Assembly: GCF_003254585.1 (NCBI RefSeq) | Contig: NZ_QJGZ01000034.1 | Coordinates: 1 to 64,000, forward strand | Length of the DNA: 64,000 bases | Direction of reading: 5' to 3' | DNA from: Flavobacterium sharifuzzamanii | GTDB lineage: Bacteria > Bacteroidota > Bacteroidia > Flavobacteriales > Flavobacteriaceae | In this document: in pieces, positions 30,555 to 38,914 of the stretch | Layout: the number at the start of each line of letters is the position of its first letter | Numbering within the stretch: the first letter of the stretch is position 1 | Notes under the pieces: model-generated | The model's input: the letters and a program-made list of their open reading frames with translations, nothing else | Databases searched by the model: none | What the model was told of the DNA's origin: nothing | Position numbers and translations under genes: made by a program

Positions 30555-31394
30555 TTAATTATTTGGCAATTCGCTTCCGCATTCGTAACAATATTTAGCG
30601 TTGTCAAAATGGGTTTGTGATTGACATTTACGGCATGTTTTTTTCGTGCCTATAAAACTGCCTTTCAGACTACTTTTTGCAAATTCGGCAGTTACAATTC
30701 CAGTTGGAACAGCAATGATTCCGTAACCTAAAATCATTACAAGTGCTGCAATAAACTGTCCTAATGGAGTTTGTGGCGAAATGTCTCCGTAGCCCACTGT
30801 TGTTAAGGTTACAATTGTCCAGTAAATTGCCATTGGAATGCTAGTAAAACCTGATTCTTTGCCTTCAACTAAATACATAATGGTGCCAATGATTACTGTA
30901 CTGACTAGAACAAAATAAATGAAAACCAGAATTTTTTCTTTACTGGCTTCTATGGCTTCTTTTAATTGTAATGATTGATGGTTGATTTGCGGAATGTGCA
31001 AAATCTTGAATAGTCGCAGAAAACGCAATGCTCTTACAATTGATAAAATGCTGGCGCCAGGAAAAAAGATGGACAAATACATGGGTAAAACGGCAAGCAA
31101 ATCGATGATCCCATAAAAACTAAAAATGTATTTGATAGGTTTTTGAATTGAGATAATTCTCAGTATATATTCGATGGTGAAAAATACAGTAATTATCCAC
31201 TCGCAAATTAATAATTGTTCATGATATTTAGAACTAACGCCTTGAACGGTGTCAAGCATTATCAAAAGAACGCTCAATAAAATTAAACCTAACAATACTA
31301 AATCGAACATTCTGCCTAAGATGGTGTTAGTGCCATATAGGACGATTTTGACTTTTTCTCTAAAGATTTCGTATTGAGATTTTGTTTTTTTCAT
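30555..31394 (-). CDS. Voltage-gated-type ion channel with C-terminal zinc ribbon
   Basis: The 279-residue protein has six membrane helices. The S4-like helix carries regularly spaced arginines (R121, R124, R127 in IVRALRFLRLFK). The pore filter TVGYGD (199-204) is that of a potassium channel. After S6 comes a short tail with C254-x2-C257 and C269-x2-C272, a zinc ribbon that is unusual on such channels. It probably forms a tetramer in the inner membrane. Confidence 0.93.
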   Translation of the reverse strand: MKKTKSQYEIFREKVKIVLYGTNTILGRMFDLVLLGLILLSVLLIMLDTVQGVSSKYHEQLLICEWIITVFFTIEYILRIISIQKPIKYIFSFYGIIDLLAVLPMYLSIFFPGASILSIVRALRFLRLFKILHIPQINHQSLQLKEAIEASKEKILVFIYFVLVSTVIIGTIMYLVEGKESGFTSIPMAIYWTIVTLTTVGYGDISPQTPLGQFIAALVMILGYGIIAVPTGIVTAEFAKSSLKGSFIGTKKTCRKCQSQTHFDNAKYCYECGSELPNN

Positions 31395-31424
31395 ATCCTT
31401 AAAGATAATGAAAGTTTAGATTTG

Positions 31425-32786
31425 TTAAAATTGAAGTATTTTTAATGATTTGCTTTTTCGGATATAACTCTGGATAATATTCTTTACATCGCGGTTATGC
31501 TGCATTGGAACTAGAATATTTTTTAAGATATCGATATTCGTGATTTGATAATTGAGATCGTAATAAGCGTAGCCTTTGTAAATTCCATCTTCGATAAGAA
31601 TTGCGCTTCGTTCGTTTACATTTCTTCCTCTGTCTATCAGAACCATACTTTTGTTCTCAAAACTGTTTTCTGAAATAAATTGCTGTACTCTTAGATTGTA
31701 AATTTCAGGAGTGATTTCGCCAATGCAAGCTCCGTCACATTCTTTGATTTTGTATTGAAAGCACTCTTTTTTTGTTTGATATAAACCTGTGAGTTTTTGG
31801 CACAAATAGTATTTTGCCGTAATTTTAAAAAGCGCATTTTTTCCTTCCTGTAAAGAAGCGTAAGAAGTAATTTCTTTTTTGCGTCCGTCAGCTTTTTCTA
31901 GTTTTAGATTAATATAACCGTTAGCATCTTTTTCGGCATATAAGGCGAAAGGAAAAACGCTTTTCTTTTGCGAACGATTGTATCTTGGGCGATTGATTTT
32001 TATTTCCTGACTTTCTTTTAGAAGCGCGATTAATTCACTTCCAGTTTCGTCATAGGTAATCGTAAAAACTTCTGCTTGGATTCTTTTACTTTTGGTTGTG
32101 ATTCCCGTAAAATGCTGGTTGACTCTTTTTTTGATATTTTGGCTTTTGCCAATGTATATTAAAGTTCCATCTTCTCTGTAGATATAATAAACTCCTGTTT
32201 TAGTAGGCATTTGATTTAAAATGTCTAAAAATTTTGGAGAAATTCCTTTTTCAACTTCGAGCTTTATAAAATCTTTTACGATGGTTTTTTCTACATCTTT
32301 TTCCAAAAGCATTTTAAAAAGTTTCGTGGTTGCCATGGCGTCTCCGCTCGCGCGATGTCTGTCGGCCATTGGGATTCCGAGTGAACGCACTAATTTTCCT
32401 AAACTGTAAGATGGCTGTTCTGGAATTAGTTTTTTTGCTAATTCTACTGTACAAAGCGTCTTGGCTTCAAAATCGTAGCCTAAACGTCTGAATTCTGTGC
32501 GTAGGATTCTATAATCAAATGAAGCGTTGTGAGCGACAATAACGCAGTCTGTGGTGATTTCTATAATTCGTTTGGCAACTTCGTAGAATTTTGGAGCAGA
32601 ACGCAACATTGCATTGTTTATTCCTGTCAGTTTTACAACGAAAGGCTGAATGGGAATTTCGGGATTGACAAGGCTGATGAATTGGTCAATTACTTCATGT
32701 CCGTCAAATTTGTAGATGGCGATTTCAGTAATTCCCTCTTCATTAAATTGTCCCCCAGTGGTTTCTATGTCAAGTATTGCGTACAA
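31425..32786 (-). CDS. DnaQ-like exonuclease fused to GIY-YIG (UvrC/Cho-like) nuclease
   Basis: The 453-residue protein has an N-terminal DEDD 3'-5' exonuclease domain (D6 and E8 in AILDIETTG, HNASFDYRI, HRASGDAMAT). From about residue 195 a GIY-YIG domain follows (TGVYYIYREDGTLIYIGKSQ, IKKRVNQHF), then a UvrC-type cysteine segment (KECFQYKIKECDGACIGEI). The C-terminal endonuclease and HhH domains of UvrC are absent. This DnaQ-Cho type fusion is known in Bacteroidota and Actinobacteria and probably acts in nucleotide excision or other DNA repair. Confidence 0.93.
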   Translation of the reverse strand: MYAILDIETTGGQFNEEGITEIAIYKFDGHEVIDQFISLVNPEIPIQPFVVKLTGINNAMLRSAPKFYEVAKRIIEITTDCVIVAHNASFDYRILRTEFRRLGYDFEAKTLCTVELAKKLIPEQPSYSLGKLVRSLGIPMADRHRASGDAMATTKLFKMLLEKDVEKTIVKDFIKLEVEKGISPKFLDILNQMPTKTGVYYIYREDGTLIYIGKSQNIKKRVNQHFTGITTKSKRIQAEVFTITYDETGSELIALLKESQEIKINRPRYNRSQKKSVFPFALYAEKDANGYINLKLEKADGRKKEITSYASLQEGKNALFKITAKYYLCQKLTGLYQTKKECFQYKIKECDGACIGEITPEIYNLRVQQFISENSFENKSMVLIDRGRNVNERSAILIEDGIYKGYAYYDLNYQITNIDILKNILVPMQHNRDVKNIIQSYIRKSKSLKILQF

Positions 32787-32823
32787 ATTAAGTGCTCAGT
32801 GTTCAGTTTTTAGTATTCAGTTT

Positions 32824-32851
32824 GTAGAGATGCACTGCAGTGCGTCTTTAC
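32824..32851. repeat. Imperfect palindrome with core GCACTGCAGTGC
   Basis: GTAGAGATGCACTGCAGTGC is followed by GTCTTTAC; one arm is AGAnGCACTGC and the other its complement. It fills the gap between yggS and the exonuclease gene, after a degenerate direct repeat (cagtgttcagtt, tagtattcagtt). It resembles interspersed palindromes of this kind in Flavobacteria. Confidence 0.6.
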
Positions 32852-32859
32852 GGCAGGTA

Positions 32860-33519
32860 TTAACGACCGCCAAAAATGCTGCTTCCAATGCGAACCATTG
32901 TGCTTCCGCATTCTATTGCTAATTGATAATCTCCAGACATTCCCATTGATATCGTGTTCATACTGCAGTTTTCAGTTTTCAGCTCTTTTATCGAATCAAA
33001 AATAGATTTCAACTGGGTAAATTCTTTTTTAATCTGGTTTTGGTCTTCTGTGAAAGTTGCCATTCCCATTAAACCTAAGATACGAATATTTTTTAACTCT
33101 TTAAACTCTGGAGAAGTTAAAAGTTCATTTAATTCGTTTTCATCCAAACCAAATTTAGATTCTTCTTCTGCAATGTATATTTGAAGAAGACAATCTATAA
33201 TTCTATTGTTTTTTAAAGCTTGTTTATTTATTTCTTGCAATAATTTCAAGCTATCAACGCCGTGAATCAAAGTGACATACGGCGCCATAAATTTGACTTT
33301 ATTCGACTGAACATGACCAATCATATGCCATTGAATATCTTTTGGCATTTGTTCCCATTTTTCAGTCATTTCTTGAATTTTGTTTTCTCCAAAAATGCGC
33401 TGACCAGCTTCATAAGCCTGCATCAAGTCTGAAACAGGTTTTGTTTTTGAAACGGCAACGAGAGTTACATGTTCAGGTAAAGATGCTTTGATGTTATTTA
33501 AATTCGATTGAATCGACAT
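32860..33519 (-). CDS. YggS family pyridoxal-phosphate homeostasis protein
   Basis: The 219-residue single-domain TIM barrel has the PLP lysine in LVAVSKTKP, RIFGENKIQEM, HMIGHVQSNK and the C-terminal GMSGDYQLAIECGSTMVRIG. YggS/PLPBP binds and buffers pyridoxal phosphate and has no known catalytic reaction. It lies 11 bp downstream of the 3-hydroxybutyryl-CoA dehydrogenase gene and may be co-transcribed with it. Confidence 0.96.
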   Translation of the reverse strand: MSIQSNLNNIKASLPEHVTLVAVSKTKPVSDLMQAYEAGQRIFGENKIQEMTEKWEQMPKDIQWHMIGHVQSNKVKFMAPYVTLIHGVDSLKLLQEINKQALKNNRIIDCLLQIYIAEEESKFGLDENELNELLTSPEFKELKNIRILGLMGMATFTEDQNQIKKEFTQLKSIFDSIKELKTENCSMNTISMGMSGDYQLAIECGSTMVRIGSSIFGGR

Positions 33520-33530
33520 GGTACTTCTTT

Positions 33531-34418
33531 TTATAAAAACTGCTTCGAAATTTTCTCTGCTTTTTTGCTTTCGCTATAATCGTAAAAACCTTCTCCAGAT
33601 TTAACCCCAAGTTTTCCAGCTCTAACCATATTTACTAAAAGTGGGCAAGGAGCATATTTAGGGTTTTTGAATCCATCGTACATTACATTTAGGATTGCGA
33701 GACAAACATCAAGGCCAATGAAATCTGCTAATTGTAATGGTCCCATTGGGTGTCCCATTCCTAATTTCATTACAGTATCAATTTCGTAAACTCCAGCAAC
33801 GCCATTGTATAACGTTTCAATTGCTTCGTTTAGCATTGGCATTAAAATTCTGTTTGCCACAAAACCTGGATAATCGTTCACTTCAACAGGAACTTTACCT
33901 AATTTTTCAGATAAATCCATGATGATTTTAGTCACTTCATCGCTTGTATTGTATCCGCGGATGATTTCGACCAATTTCATAATCGGCACCGGATTCATAA
34001 AGTGCATTCCGATAACACGTTCAGGATGCGCTACAACAGCTCCGATTTGTGTGATTGAGATTGAAGACGTGTTTGTTGCTAAAATCGTATTGTGAGAGCA
34101 ATATTCGTTTAACTGTTTGAAAATATTCAGTTTTAACTCAACGTTTTCAGTTGCTGCTTCAACTACTAAATCAACACCAACAACTCCATCTTTTAGGTCT
34201 GTATACGTAATAATGTTAGTAATAGTTTTAGTAACATCATCTTGAGTGATGCTTCCTTTAGATAACATTCTGTCTAAGTTGGCAGCAATTGTTGCCATTC
34301 CTTTGTCTAATGATTTTTCAGAAACATCAATTAATTTTACGGTAAATCCGCTTTGCGCAAAGGTATGAGCAATTCCGTTACCCATTGTTCCTGCTCCAAT
34401 TACAGCTATTGTTTTCAT
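33531..34418 (-). CDS. 3-hydroxybutyryl-CoA dehydrogenase
   Basis: The 295-residue enzyme oxidises or reduces 3-hydroxyacyl-CoA with NAD(H). The Rossmann motif is VIGAGTMGNGIAHTFAQSG (residues 5-23), followed by ATNTSSISIT, catalytic-histidine region GMHFMNPVPIMKLVEII and a C-terminal helical domain (NYPGF-like DYPGFVANRILMPMLNE). Length is that of the monofunctional short form used in butanoate or poly-hydroxybutyrate metabolism and in beta-oxidation. Confidence 0.95.
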   Translation of the reverse strand: MKTIAVIGAGTMGNGIAHTFAQSGFTVKLIDVSEKSLDKGMATIAANLDRMLSKGSITQDDVTKTITNIITYTDLKDGVVGVDLVVEAATENVELKLNIFKQLNEYCSHNTILATNTSSISITQIGAVVAHPERVIGMHFMNPVPIMKLVEIIRGYNTSDEVTKIIMDLSEKLGKVPVEVNDYPGFVANRILMPMLNEAIETLYNGVAGVYEIDTVMKLGMGHPMGPLQLADFIGLDVCLAILNVMYDGFKNPKYAPCPLLVNMVRAGKLGVKSGEGFYDYSESKKAEKISKQFL

Positions 34419-34444
34419 TTTATGCTAGATATTTTTTTATGATT

Positions 34445-34484
34445 TAGCCACGAATTCACCAAATAATTCGTGAATTCGTGGCTA
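34445..34484. repeat. Perfect 15-bp hairpin of the CACGAATT family
   Basis: TAGCCACGAATTCAC (34445-34459) pairs exactly with GTGAATTCGTGGCTA (34470-34484) across a 10-nt loop. It lies between the Gfo/Idh and dehydrogenase genes. A T-rich run follows on the plus strand. It may act as a terminator, but the same words occur at 10890 and 53718. Confidence 0.8.
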
Positions 34485-34509
34485 TTTATTTTGATTTACT
34501 TTTTTAAAA

Positions 34510-35475
34510 CTATTTATTGAAACAATCAATAATCTGATAAGCTACGCGCAATGCATCAGTTGCCTGCTCAAGTGTTACAACTGGAGTTGTATCATTGTTA
34601 ATTGCATCTGCAAACGAATTTAATTCATCTAAAATTGCATTGTTTTGCTCTACATCAGGATTTGTGAAATAGATTTGTTTTTTCACGCCTTCAGCATTTT
34701 GAAGGATCATATCAAAATCTCCAGGGACTTCTGGAGCATCTTTCATACGAACCACTTCACATTTTTTCTCTAAAAAGTCAACAGAAATGTAAGCATCCTT
34801 TTGGAAGAAACGTGACTTACGCATATTTTTCAATGAAATTCTGCTTGCCGTTAAATTGGCAACACAGCCATTTTCGAATTCGATTCTAGCATTGGCGATA
34901 TCTGGCGTGTCACTAATTACAGATACACCGCTTGCGTGAATGTCTTTTACTTTTGAATTAACAACGCTTAAAATAGCATCAATATCATGAATCATTAAAT
35001 CTAAAACCACAGGAACATCTGTACCACGCGGATTAAATTCTGCCAAACGATGCGTTTCTATAAACATCGGATTTTCGATCATGTTTTTTGTGGCAATAAA
35101 AGCGGGATTAAAACGCTCTACGTGACCAACTTGTCCTTTTACATTATATTCATTTGCTAAAGCAATAATTTCTTCAGCTTCTTCTACCGTATTGGCAATT
35201 GGTTTTTCAATAAAGATATGTTTTCCAGATTTTATCGCAACCTTTGCACATTTGTAGTGTGAAAGTGTTGGAGTTACAATATCAATCACGTCGACAGCGT
35301 GAATAAGTTTTGCAATTGTGCTGAAGTTTTTATAGCCAAACTCTTTTGAGATTTTTTCGGCATTTTCTTGATTTTCGTCGTAAAATCCAACTAATTCGTA
35401 TTTGTCAGATTGTTGTAATAAGCGTAAATGTATTTTACCAAGATGACCAGCACCTAAAACTCCTACTTTTAACAT
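34510..35475 (-). CDS. Gfo/Idh/MocA family oxidoreductase
   Basis: The 321-residue protein has an N-terminal NAD(P)-binding Rossmann domain (VGVLGAGHLGKIHLRLL), the catalytic lysine-proline motif EKPIA and DIVTPTLSH. A C-terminal alpha/beta domain carries the histidine region LDLMIHDIDAIL. Members act on sugars or related alcohols; the substrate cannot be assigned. No sugar-metabolism gene is adjacent. A CAAAAATA (complement TATTTTTG) box at 35492-35499 may be its -7 element. Confidence 0.93.
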   Translation of the reverse strand: MLKVGVLGAGHLGKIHLRLLQQSDKYELVGFYDENQENAEKISKEFGYKNFSTIAKLIHAVDVIDIVTPTLSHYKCAKVAIKSGKHIFIEKPIANTVEEAEEIIALANEYNVKGQVGHVERFNPAFIATKNMIENPMFIETHRLAEFNPRGTDVPVVLDLMIHDIDAILSVVNSKVKDIHASGVSVISDTPDIANARIEFENGCVANLTASRISLKNMRKSRFFQKDAYISVDFLEKKCEVVRMKDAPEVPGDFDMILQNAEGVKKQIYFTNPDVEQNNAILDELNSFADAINNDTTPVVTLEQATDALRVAYQIIDCFNK

Positions 35476-35536
35476 GAGAATGTATTTTAAACAAAAATAT
35501 AATTTATTTGTTTACCGTGAAAATGAATTTAGTGAA

Positions 35537-35715
35537 TTATTGGTTGTTGGTTGTTAGTTATTGGTTGTTGGTCGTTTGAAGTTTGCAGTTTATTGCTCCT
35601 TTTAATTTTATAGTTTGTCACTCTGAGAGAAGTCGAAGGGCTAAACTGGTTGAAGGACTTCAATTCCGCTTATCCTGATAGATAGTGAGCTTTGGGCTTT
35701 CGACTTTTGACTTTA
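35537..35715. repeat. Degenerate intergenic repeats upstream of pcm
   Basis: The gap 35476-35790 contains a direct repeat of TTATTGGTTGTTGG (about 35538 and 35558). From 35613 it holds a unit starting TTTGTCACTCTGAGAGAAGT and CGAAGGG, and ending GGGCTTTCGACTTTTGAC; AGTCGAAGGGC and the complement of its end are imperfect inverted repeats. The unit resembles the MITE-like elements at 24534 and 28535. No gene is seen here. Confidence 0.55.
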
Positions 35716-35740
35716 CACTTTATTATTTAAAAATCAATAT

Positions 35741-35769
35741 TTGAAATCCTGTTTTGTTTCTTATTTTTG
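35741..35769 (+). promoter_or_regulatory. Bacteroidota-type promoter for pcm
   Basis: TTG (35741-35743), an 18-bp spacer and TATTTTTG (35762-35769) match the consensus. The predicted start of transcription leaves a short leader before the TTG start codon at 35791. Confidence 0.65.
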
Positions 35770-35790
35770 CGAAAATAAAACCTACCTATT

Positions 35791-36432
35791 TTGAAAGATA
35801 CTGCCAAACATCAAGGACTTCGTAATCAATTAGTAACTACTTTAGAGCAAAAAGGAATTACTGATAGAGCGGTTCTTGATGCGATAAAAAAAATCCCGAG
35901 ACACCTTTTTTTGAATTCAAGTTTTGAAGATTATGCTTATCAAGATAAGGCTTTTCCTATTGGAGCCGGGCAGACTATTTCGCAACCTTACACGGTTGCT
36001 TTTCAGTCACAGTTATTAGAAGTAAAAAGAGATCACAAAATTCTTGAAATCGGTACTGGTTCGGGTTATCAGACTGCTGTTTTGTTTATGCTTGGTGCTA
36101 AAGTATATACGGTTGAGAGACAAAGTGAGTTGTTTAAAACGACATCTAATTTATTTCCGAAATTAAATATTCGTCCAAAACACGTTACTTTTGGAGATGG
36201 ATATAAAGGATTGCCAAATTTTGCTCCGTTTGACAGTATTATTGTTACCGCAGGGGCACCGTTTATTCCACAACCTTTAATGGCTCAGCTTAAAATAGGA
36301 GGAAGACTGGTTATTCCGTTGGGAGAAGATGTTCAGATTATGACTTTATTAATTAGGAAAAACGAAACTCAATTTGAAAAACATGAGTTTGGAGAATTTA
36401 GATTTGTTCCTCTATTAGAAGATAAAAATTAA
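35791..36432 (+). CDS. pcm: Protein-L-isoaspartate O-methyltransferase
   Basis: The 213-residue enzyme methylates isoaspartyl residues in aged proteins. The SAM-binding motif is ILEIGTGSGYQTAVLF, with KVYTVERQSEL and later IVTAGAPFIPQPL and IGGRLVIPLG. The N-terminal DTAKHQGLRNQLV and FLNSSFEDYAYQDKAFPIG are family hallmarks, so the TTG at 35791 is taken as the start; the first ATG lies well inside the domain. A terminator follows at 36436. Confidence 0.95.
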   Translation: MKDTAKHQGLRNQLVTTLEQKGITDRAVLDAIKKIPRHLFLNSSFEDYAYQDKAFPIGAGQTISQPYTVAFQSQLLEVKRDHKILEIGTGSGYQTAVLFMLGAKVYTVERQSELFKTTSNLFPKLNIRPKHVTFGDGYKGLPNFAPFDSIIVTAGAPFIPQPLMAQLKIGGRLVIPLGEDVQIMTLLIRKNETQFEKHEFGEFRFVPLLEDKN

Positions 36433-36435
36433 AAG

Positions 36436-36466
36436 AAAAGCCCGTTTTAAAGCGGGCTTTTTTATT
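36436..36466 (+). terminator. Rho-independent terminator after pcm
   Basis: AAAAGCCCG (36436-36444) pairs with CGGGCTTTT (36453-36461) followed by Ts. It sits directly between pcm and the convergent fic gene and may serve both strands. Confidence 0.85.
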
Positions 36467-37511
36467 GGGTAAGAATTGAAATATATCTTTCTAAGCTTTC
36501 TTTTTCTTTTTGAGCTATAAATAGAAAAAAATCTTCTTTGTCTTTTTTGGTTTGAGCAATTTCTAAAGACTGATAATATTGCATTCGAGTTTCGTAATCC
36601 CCTTTAATATTGGCTATTGGATAACCTTTTTGCATTAGTATTAAATTCATGATTAATCTTGAAGTTCTTCCATTCCCGTCAATAAATGGATGAATTGTAA
36701 CTAATCTTTCATGCATTTCAGCAGCAAGAATAATAGGATGTAATTTATTTTTATTGATTTCGTACCAAGTAAAATATTCTTCCATTTCTTGTGGAACCAT
36801 TAAAGGTTGAGGAGGCATGTGACTACTTCCTTGAATCATAATCTGAACTTTTCTGTAACGTCCTGCATCTTCTGGAATTATGCCGCGTAAGATTAAATTA
36901 TGTATGGATAAAAGATCACGTTCGCTTAATGAATTGTTTTTGCCCATTAACTCTTTTATAGAGCCAATGGCTTCCTGATGATTAATGGCTTCAAGATGTT
37001 CTCGCATACTTTTTCCAGAAATTGTCAAGCCTTCATTGATAACCATATCAGTTTCACGAAGTGTCATGGTATTTCCTTCAATTCTATTGCTTTCAAAGGT
37101 ATATTCTAATTCCAAAGCTTGTTTGATCTTAAAGCTGTCATACTGGCGATAGGAATCTAATTTTTCTTTTAGAGCATCAATCTCTTTTAGAATTTTTTCT
37201 AGTGAAGTAGATAATTTAAGATTCGAAACTGTTTTATTGTACTTAATTTCGTCTTCGGCAACTTTTAATGCTTTTAGAGCAAGATCATCATCACCGATTT
37301 CGTAAAGAATCTTTTCTTTAAGCCAAGCAACCATTAAAGTTTCGTAATCAATTTCTAAAAGCTGAGAAAGTTTAATTATTTGATCTTTGGTTGGTTTTCG
37401 TGTTCCAGATTCAAATTTACTTATCAAAGCTTGGTCAATTCCAGCTAACTGTGCTAATTCACGTGTTTTTAAACCTTTCTGTTCTCTAGCATTTTTTAGT
37501 AAAGATTTCAT
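36462..37511 (-). CDS. XRE-HTH-Fic family protein
   Basis: The 349-residue protein starts with a XRE-type helix-turn-helix (residues 1-60: LKTRELAQLAGIDQALISKF, TRKPTKDQIIKL). The Fic domain follows, with the active site HPFIDGNGRTSR (H274). The inhibitory motif SNRIEGN (141-147, E145) before the core makes it a class II Fic protein, autoinhibited in cis. It probably transfers AMP to hydroxyl side chains of a target protein. The HTH may allow it to bind its own promoter, where a dyad lies (37530-37546). Confidence 0.94.
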   Translation of the reverse strand: MKSLLKNAREQKGLKTRELAQLAGIDQALISKFESGTRKPTKDQIIKLSQLLEIDYETLMVAWLKEKILYEIGDDDLALKALKVAEDEIKYNKTVSNLKLSTSLEKILKEIDALKEKLDSYRQYDSFKIKQALELEYTFESNRIEGNTMTLRETDMVINEGLTISGKSMREHLEAINHQEAIGSIKELMGKNNSLSERDLLSIHNLILRGIIPEDAGRYRKVQIMIQGSSHMPPQPLMVPQEMEEYFTWYEINKNKLHPIILAAEMHERLVTIHPFIDGNGRTSRLIMNLILMQKGYPIANIKGDYETRMQYYQSLEIAQTKKDKEDFFLFIAQKEKESLERYISILTQ

Positions 37512-37529
37512 TTAATGAAAATTTTAGTC

Positions 37530-37546
37530 TTGACAAATTTAGTCAA
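37530..37546 (-). promoter_or_regulatory. Dyad operator-like site over the fic promoter
   Basis: TTGAC-AAATTTA-GTCAA is a 17-bp inverted repeat 19 bp upstream of the fic start. It overlaps CAAATTTA (37534-37541), whose complement TAAATTTG fits the -7 consensus. Autoregulation by the HTH of the Fic protein is inferred. Confidence 0.5.
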
Positions 37547-37561
37547 TTTTTTAATCAAAAG

Positions 37562-37590
37562 AAAAGCGATATTTAAATATCGCTTTTTTC
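37562..37590 (-). terminator. Terminator of the lipoprotein gene
   Basis: A perfect 13-bp inverted repeat AAAAGCGATATTT / AAATATCGCTTTT (37562-37587) has flanking A and T tracts and lies 12 bp beyond the stop of the minus-strand lipoprotein gene. Confidence 0.75.
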
Positions 37591-37598
37591 TATAATTA

Positions 37599-38237
37599 TT
37601 ATTTTGGAGGCAGTGAGCCATCTTTTCTCATTTCCTTAACTACAGCTTGCATAATGGCATCAACTGTTTGGCCTAAATCTGTAACATATTGTGATTCTGT
37701 AGTTCCTGTCCAGATTAGTTTGTTTTGTTTTAATGAAAAAACATTGGTTTCTACCATGTAAGAAGTAGTTTCTTGATAGTATCCTGGATCATAAAAATTT
37801 GGAGAATACATTCCGTACCAATTCCCAAAACCATACCCATACATGCCTGTGTACATTCCGTCAAAACCTCCATAATACATTCCGGTGTAAGTGCCAGGAA
37901 CGTAATTAACTTCTTTTTCTTTGCTGACCAATCGCATGCTGATTACTCCGTCAAAATTTTCATCTTGTAAAACCTTTAGTTTTTGTTCTTGTGTTAATTG
38001 AGAAGTTGCGTTTAAATATTGATACGAAGTTTTGAAAATCGGATTACCTGCCGCAATTCTATTTTCAGTAATTCGTCTCGAAGCTTCGTCTTTGACTAAA
38101 GCAACAACCAAAACTTTTTTAAAATGTTCTTGTGTAATCGTTACATCTGGATCTCTCCAGCTGTTTACAATTGAAGTATTACTGCCACAACTTGAAAACG
38201 CTGCTATAGCGAAAAACAAAACTAAGTACTTTTTCAT
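37599..38237 (-). CDS. Hypothetical lipoprotein (DUF4136-like)
   Basis: The 212-residue protein has lipobox FSSC (C17). It opens SIVNSWRDPDVTITQEHFKK and continues VLVVALVKDEASRRITENRI, the pattern of the DUF4136-like lipoproteins. A glycine/tyrosine-rich insert occupies about residues 118-152 (GMYYGGFDGMYTGMYGYGFG), followed by strands ending DAIMQAVVKEMRKDG. Its role is unknown; the family is associated with the outer membrane. Confidence 0.82.
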   Translation of the reverse strand: MKKYLVLFFAIAAFSSCGSNTSIVNSWRDPDVTITQEHFKKVLVVALVKDEASRRITENRIAAGNPIFKTSYQYLNATSQLTQEQKLKVLQDENFDGVISMRLVSKEKEVNYVPGTYTGMYYGGFDGMYTGMYGYGFGNWYGMYSPNFYDPGYYQETTSYMVETNVFSLKQNKLIWTGTTESQYVTDLGQTVDAIMQAVVKEMRKDGSLPPK

Positions 38238-38318
38238 ATTTTACAGTTAAATTATTTTGTAATAAAAATAACAATAAAATATTATAAATGTATCATTCAG
38301 AGAAAATTAAATTTGGTT

Positions 38319-38774
38319 TTAATTGTAAGCTTTTTTAATACGGTCCAAATCGCGTTTAGTATCTTGTTCTTTCAGAGATTCGCGTTTATCATAGTTCTTT
38401 TTCCCTTTACAAAGTCCAATCTGTAATTTGGCTAAACCTTTTTCGTTTGTAAAAAGTTTCAAAGGTATAATTGTTAAACCTTTTGCTTGAACATTTTTAT
38501 GAAGTGTTTTTAATTCCTTTTTGTTTAAAAGCAATTTTCTTTCGCTTCTTGATTTATGATTGAATTGGTTTCCAAAAGAATACTCTTCAATATAAGTATT
38601 AATAGCGAAAAGCTCCATGCCACTAAATTCACAGAAGCTTTCAGTAATATTTGCTTTTCCTAAACGTATAGATTTGATTTCTGTTCCTGCCAAAACAATT
38701 CCAGCAGTATAAGTGTCGATTATTTCGTAATCGAATCGGGCTCTCTTGTTAAGTATATTGACTGATTTTATCAT
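38319..38774 (-). CDS. smpB: SsrA-binding protein SmpB
   Basis: The 151-residue protein binds tmRNA and brings it to stalled ribosomes. Typical segments are NKRARFDYEIIDTYTAGIVL, GTEIKSIRLGKANITESF, KSRSERKLLLNKKEL and a basic C-terminal tail (KGKKNYDKRESLKEQDTKRD). The tmRNA gene itself is not in the window as far as I can see. The protein complements the PrfH/RtcB module in general terms of ribosome rescue, although the genes are 10 kb apart. Confidence 0.97.
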   Translation of the reverse strand: MIKSVNILNKRARFDYEIIDTYTAGIVLAGTEIKSIRLGKANITESFCEFSGMELFAINTYIEEYSFGNQFNHKSRSERKLLLNKKELKTLHKNVQAKGLTIIPLKLFTNEKGLAKLQIGLCKGKKNYDKRESLKEQDTKRDLDRIKKAYN

Positions 38775-38914
38775 AGATGCAAATGTAAGACAAAATTGAA
38801 AAACTGTGGCAGTTAAAGATAAATTAAAGTTTTTTTTAATCTATGATTTTAATCAGTCTTAAGCAAAAAGCTTACGCATAAGTTTGTCTTGTAATTAAAA
38901 AAAAACGAAATAAA

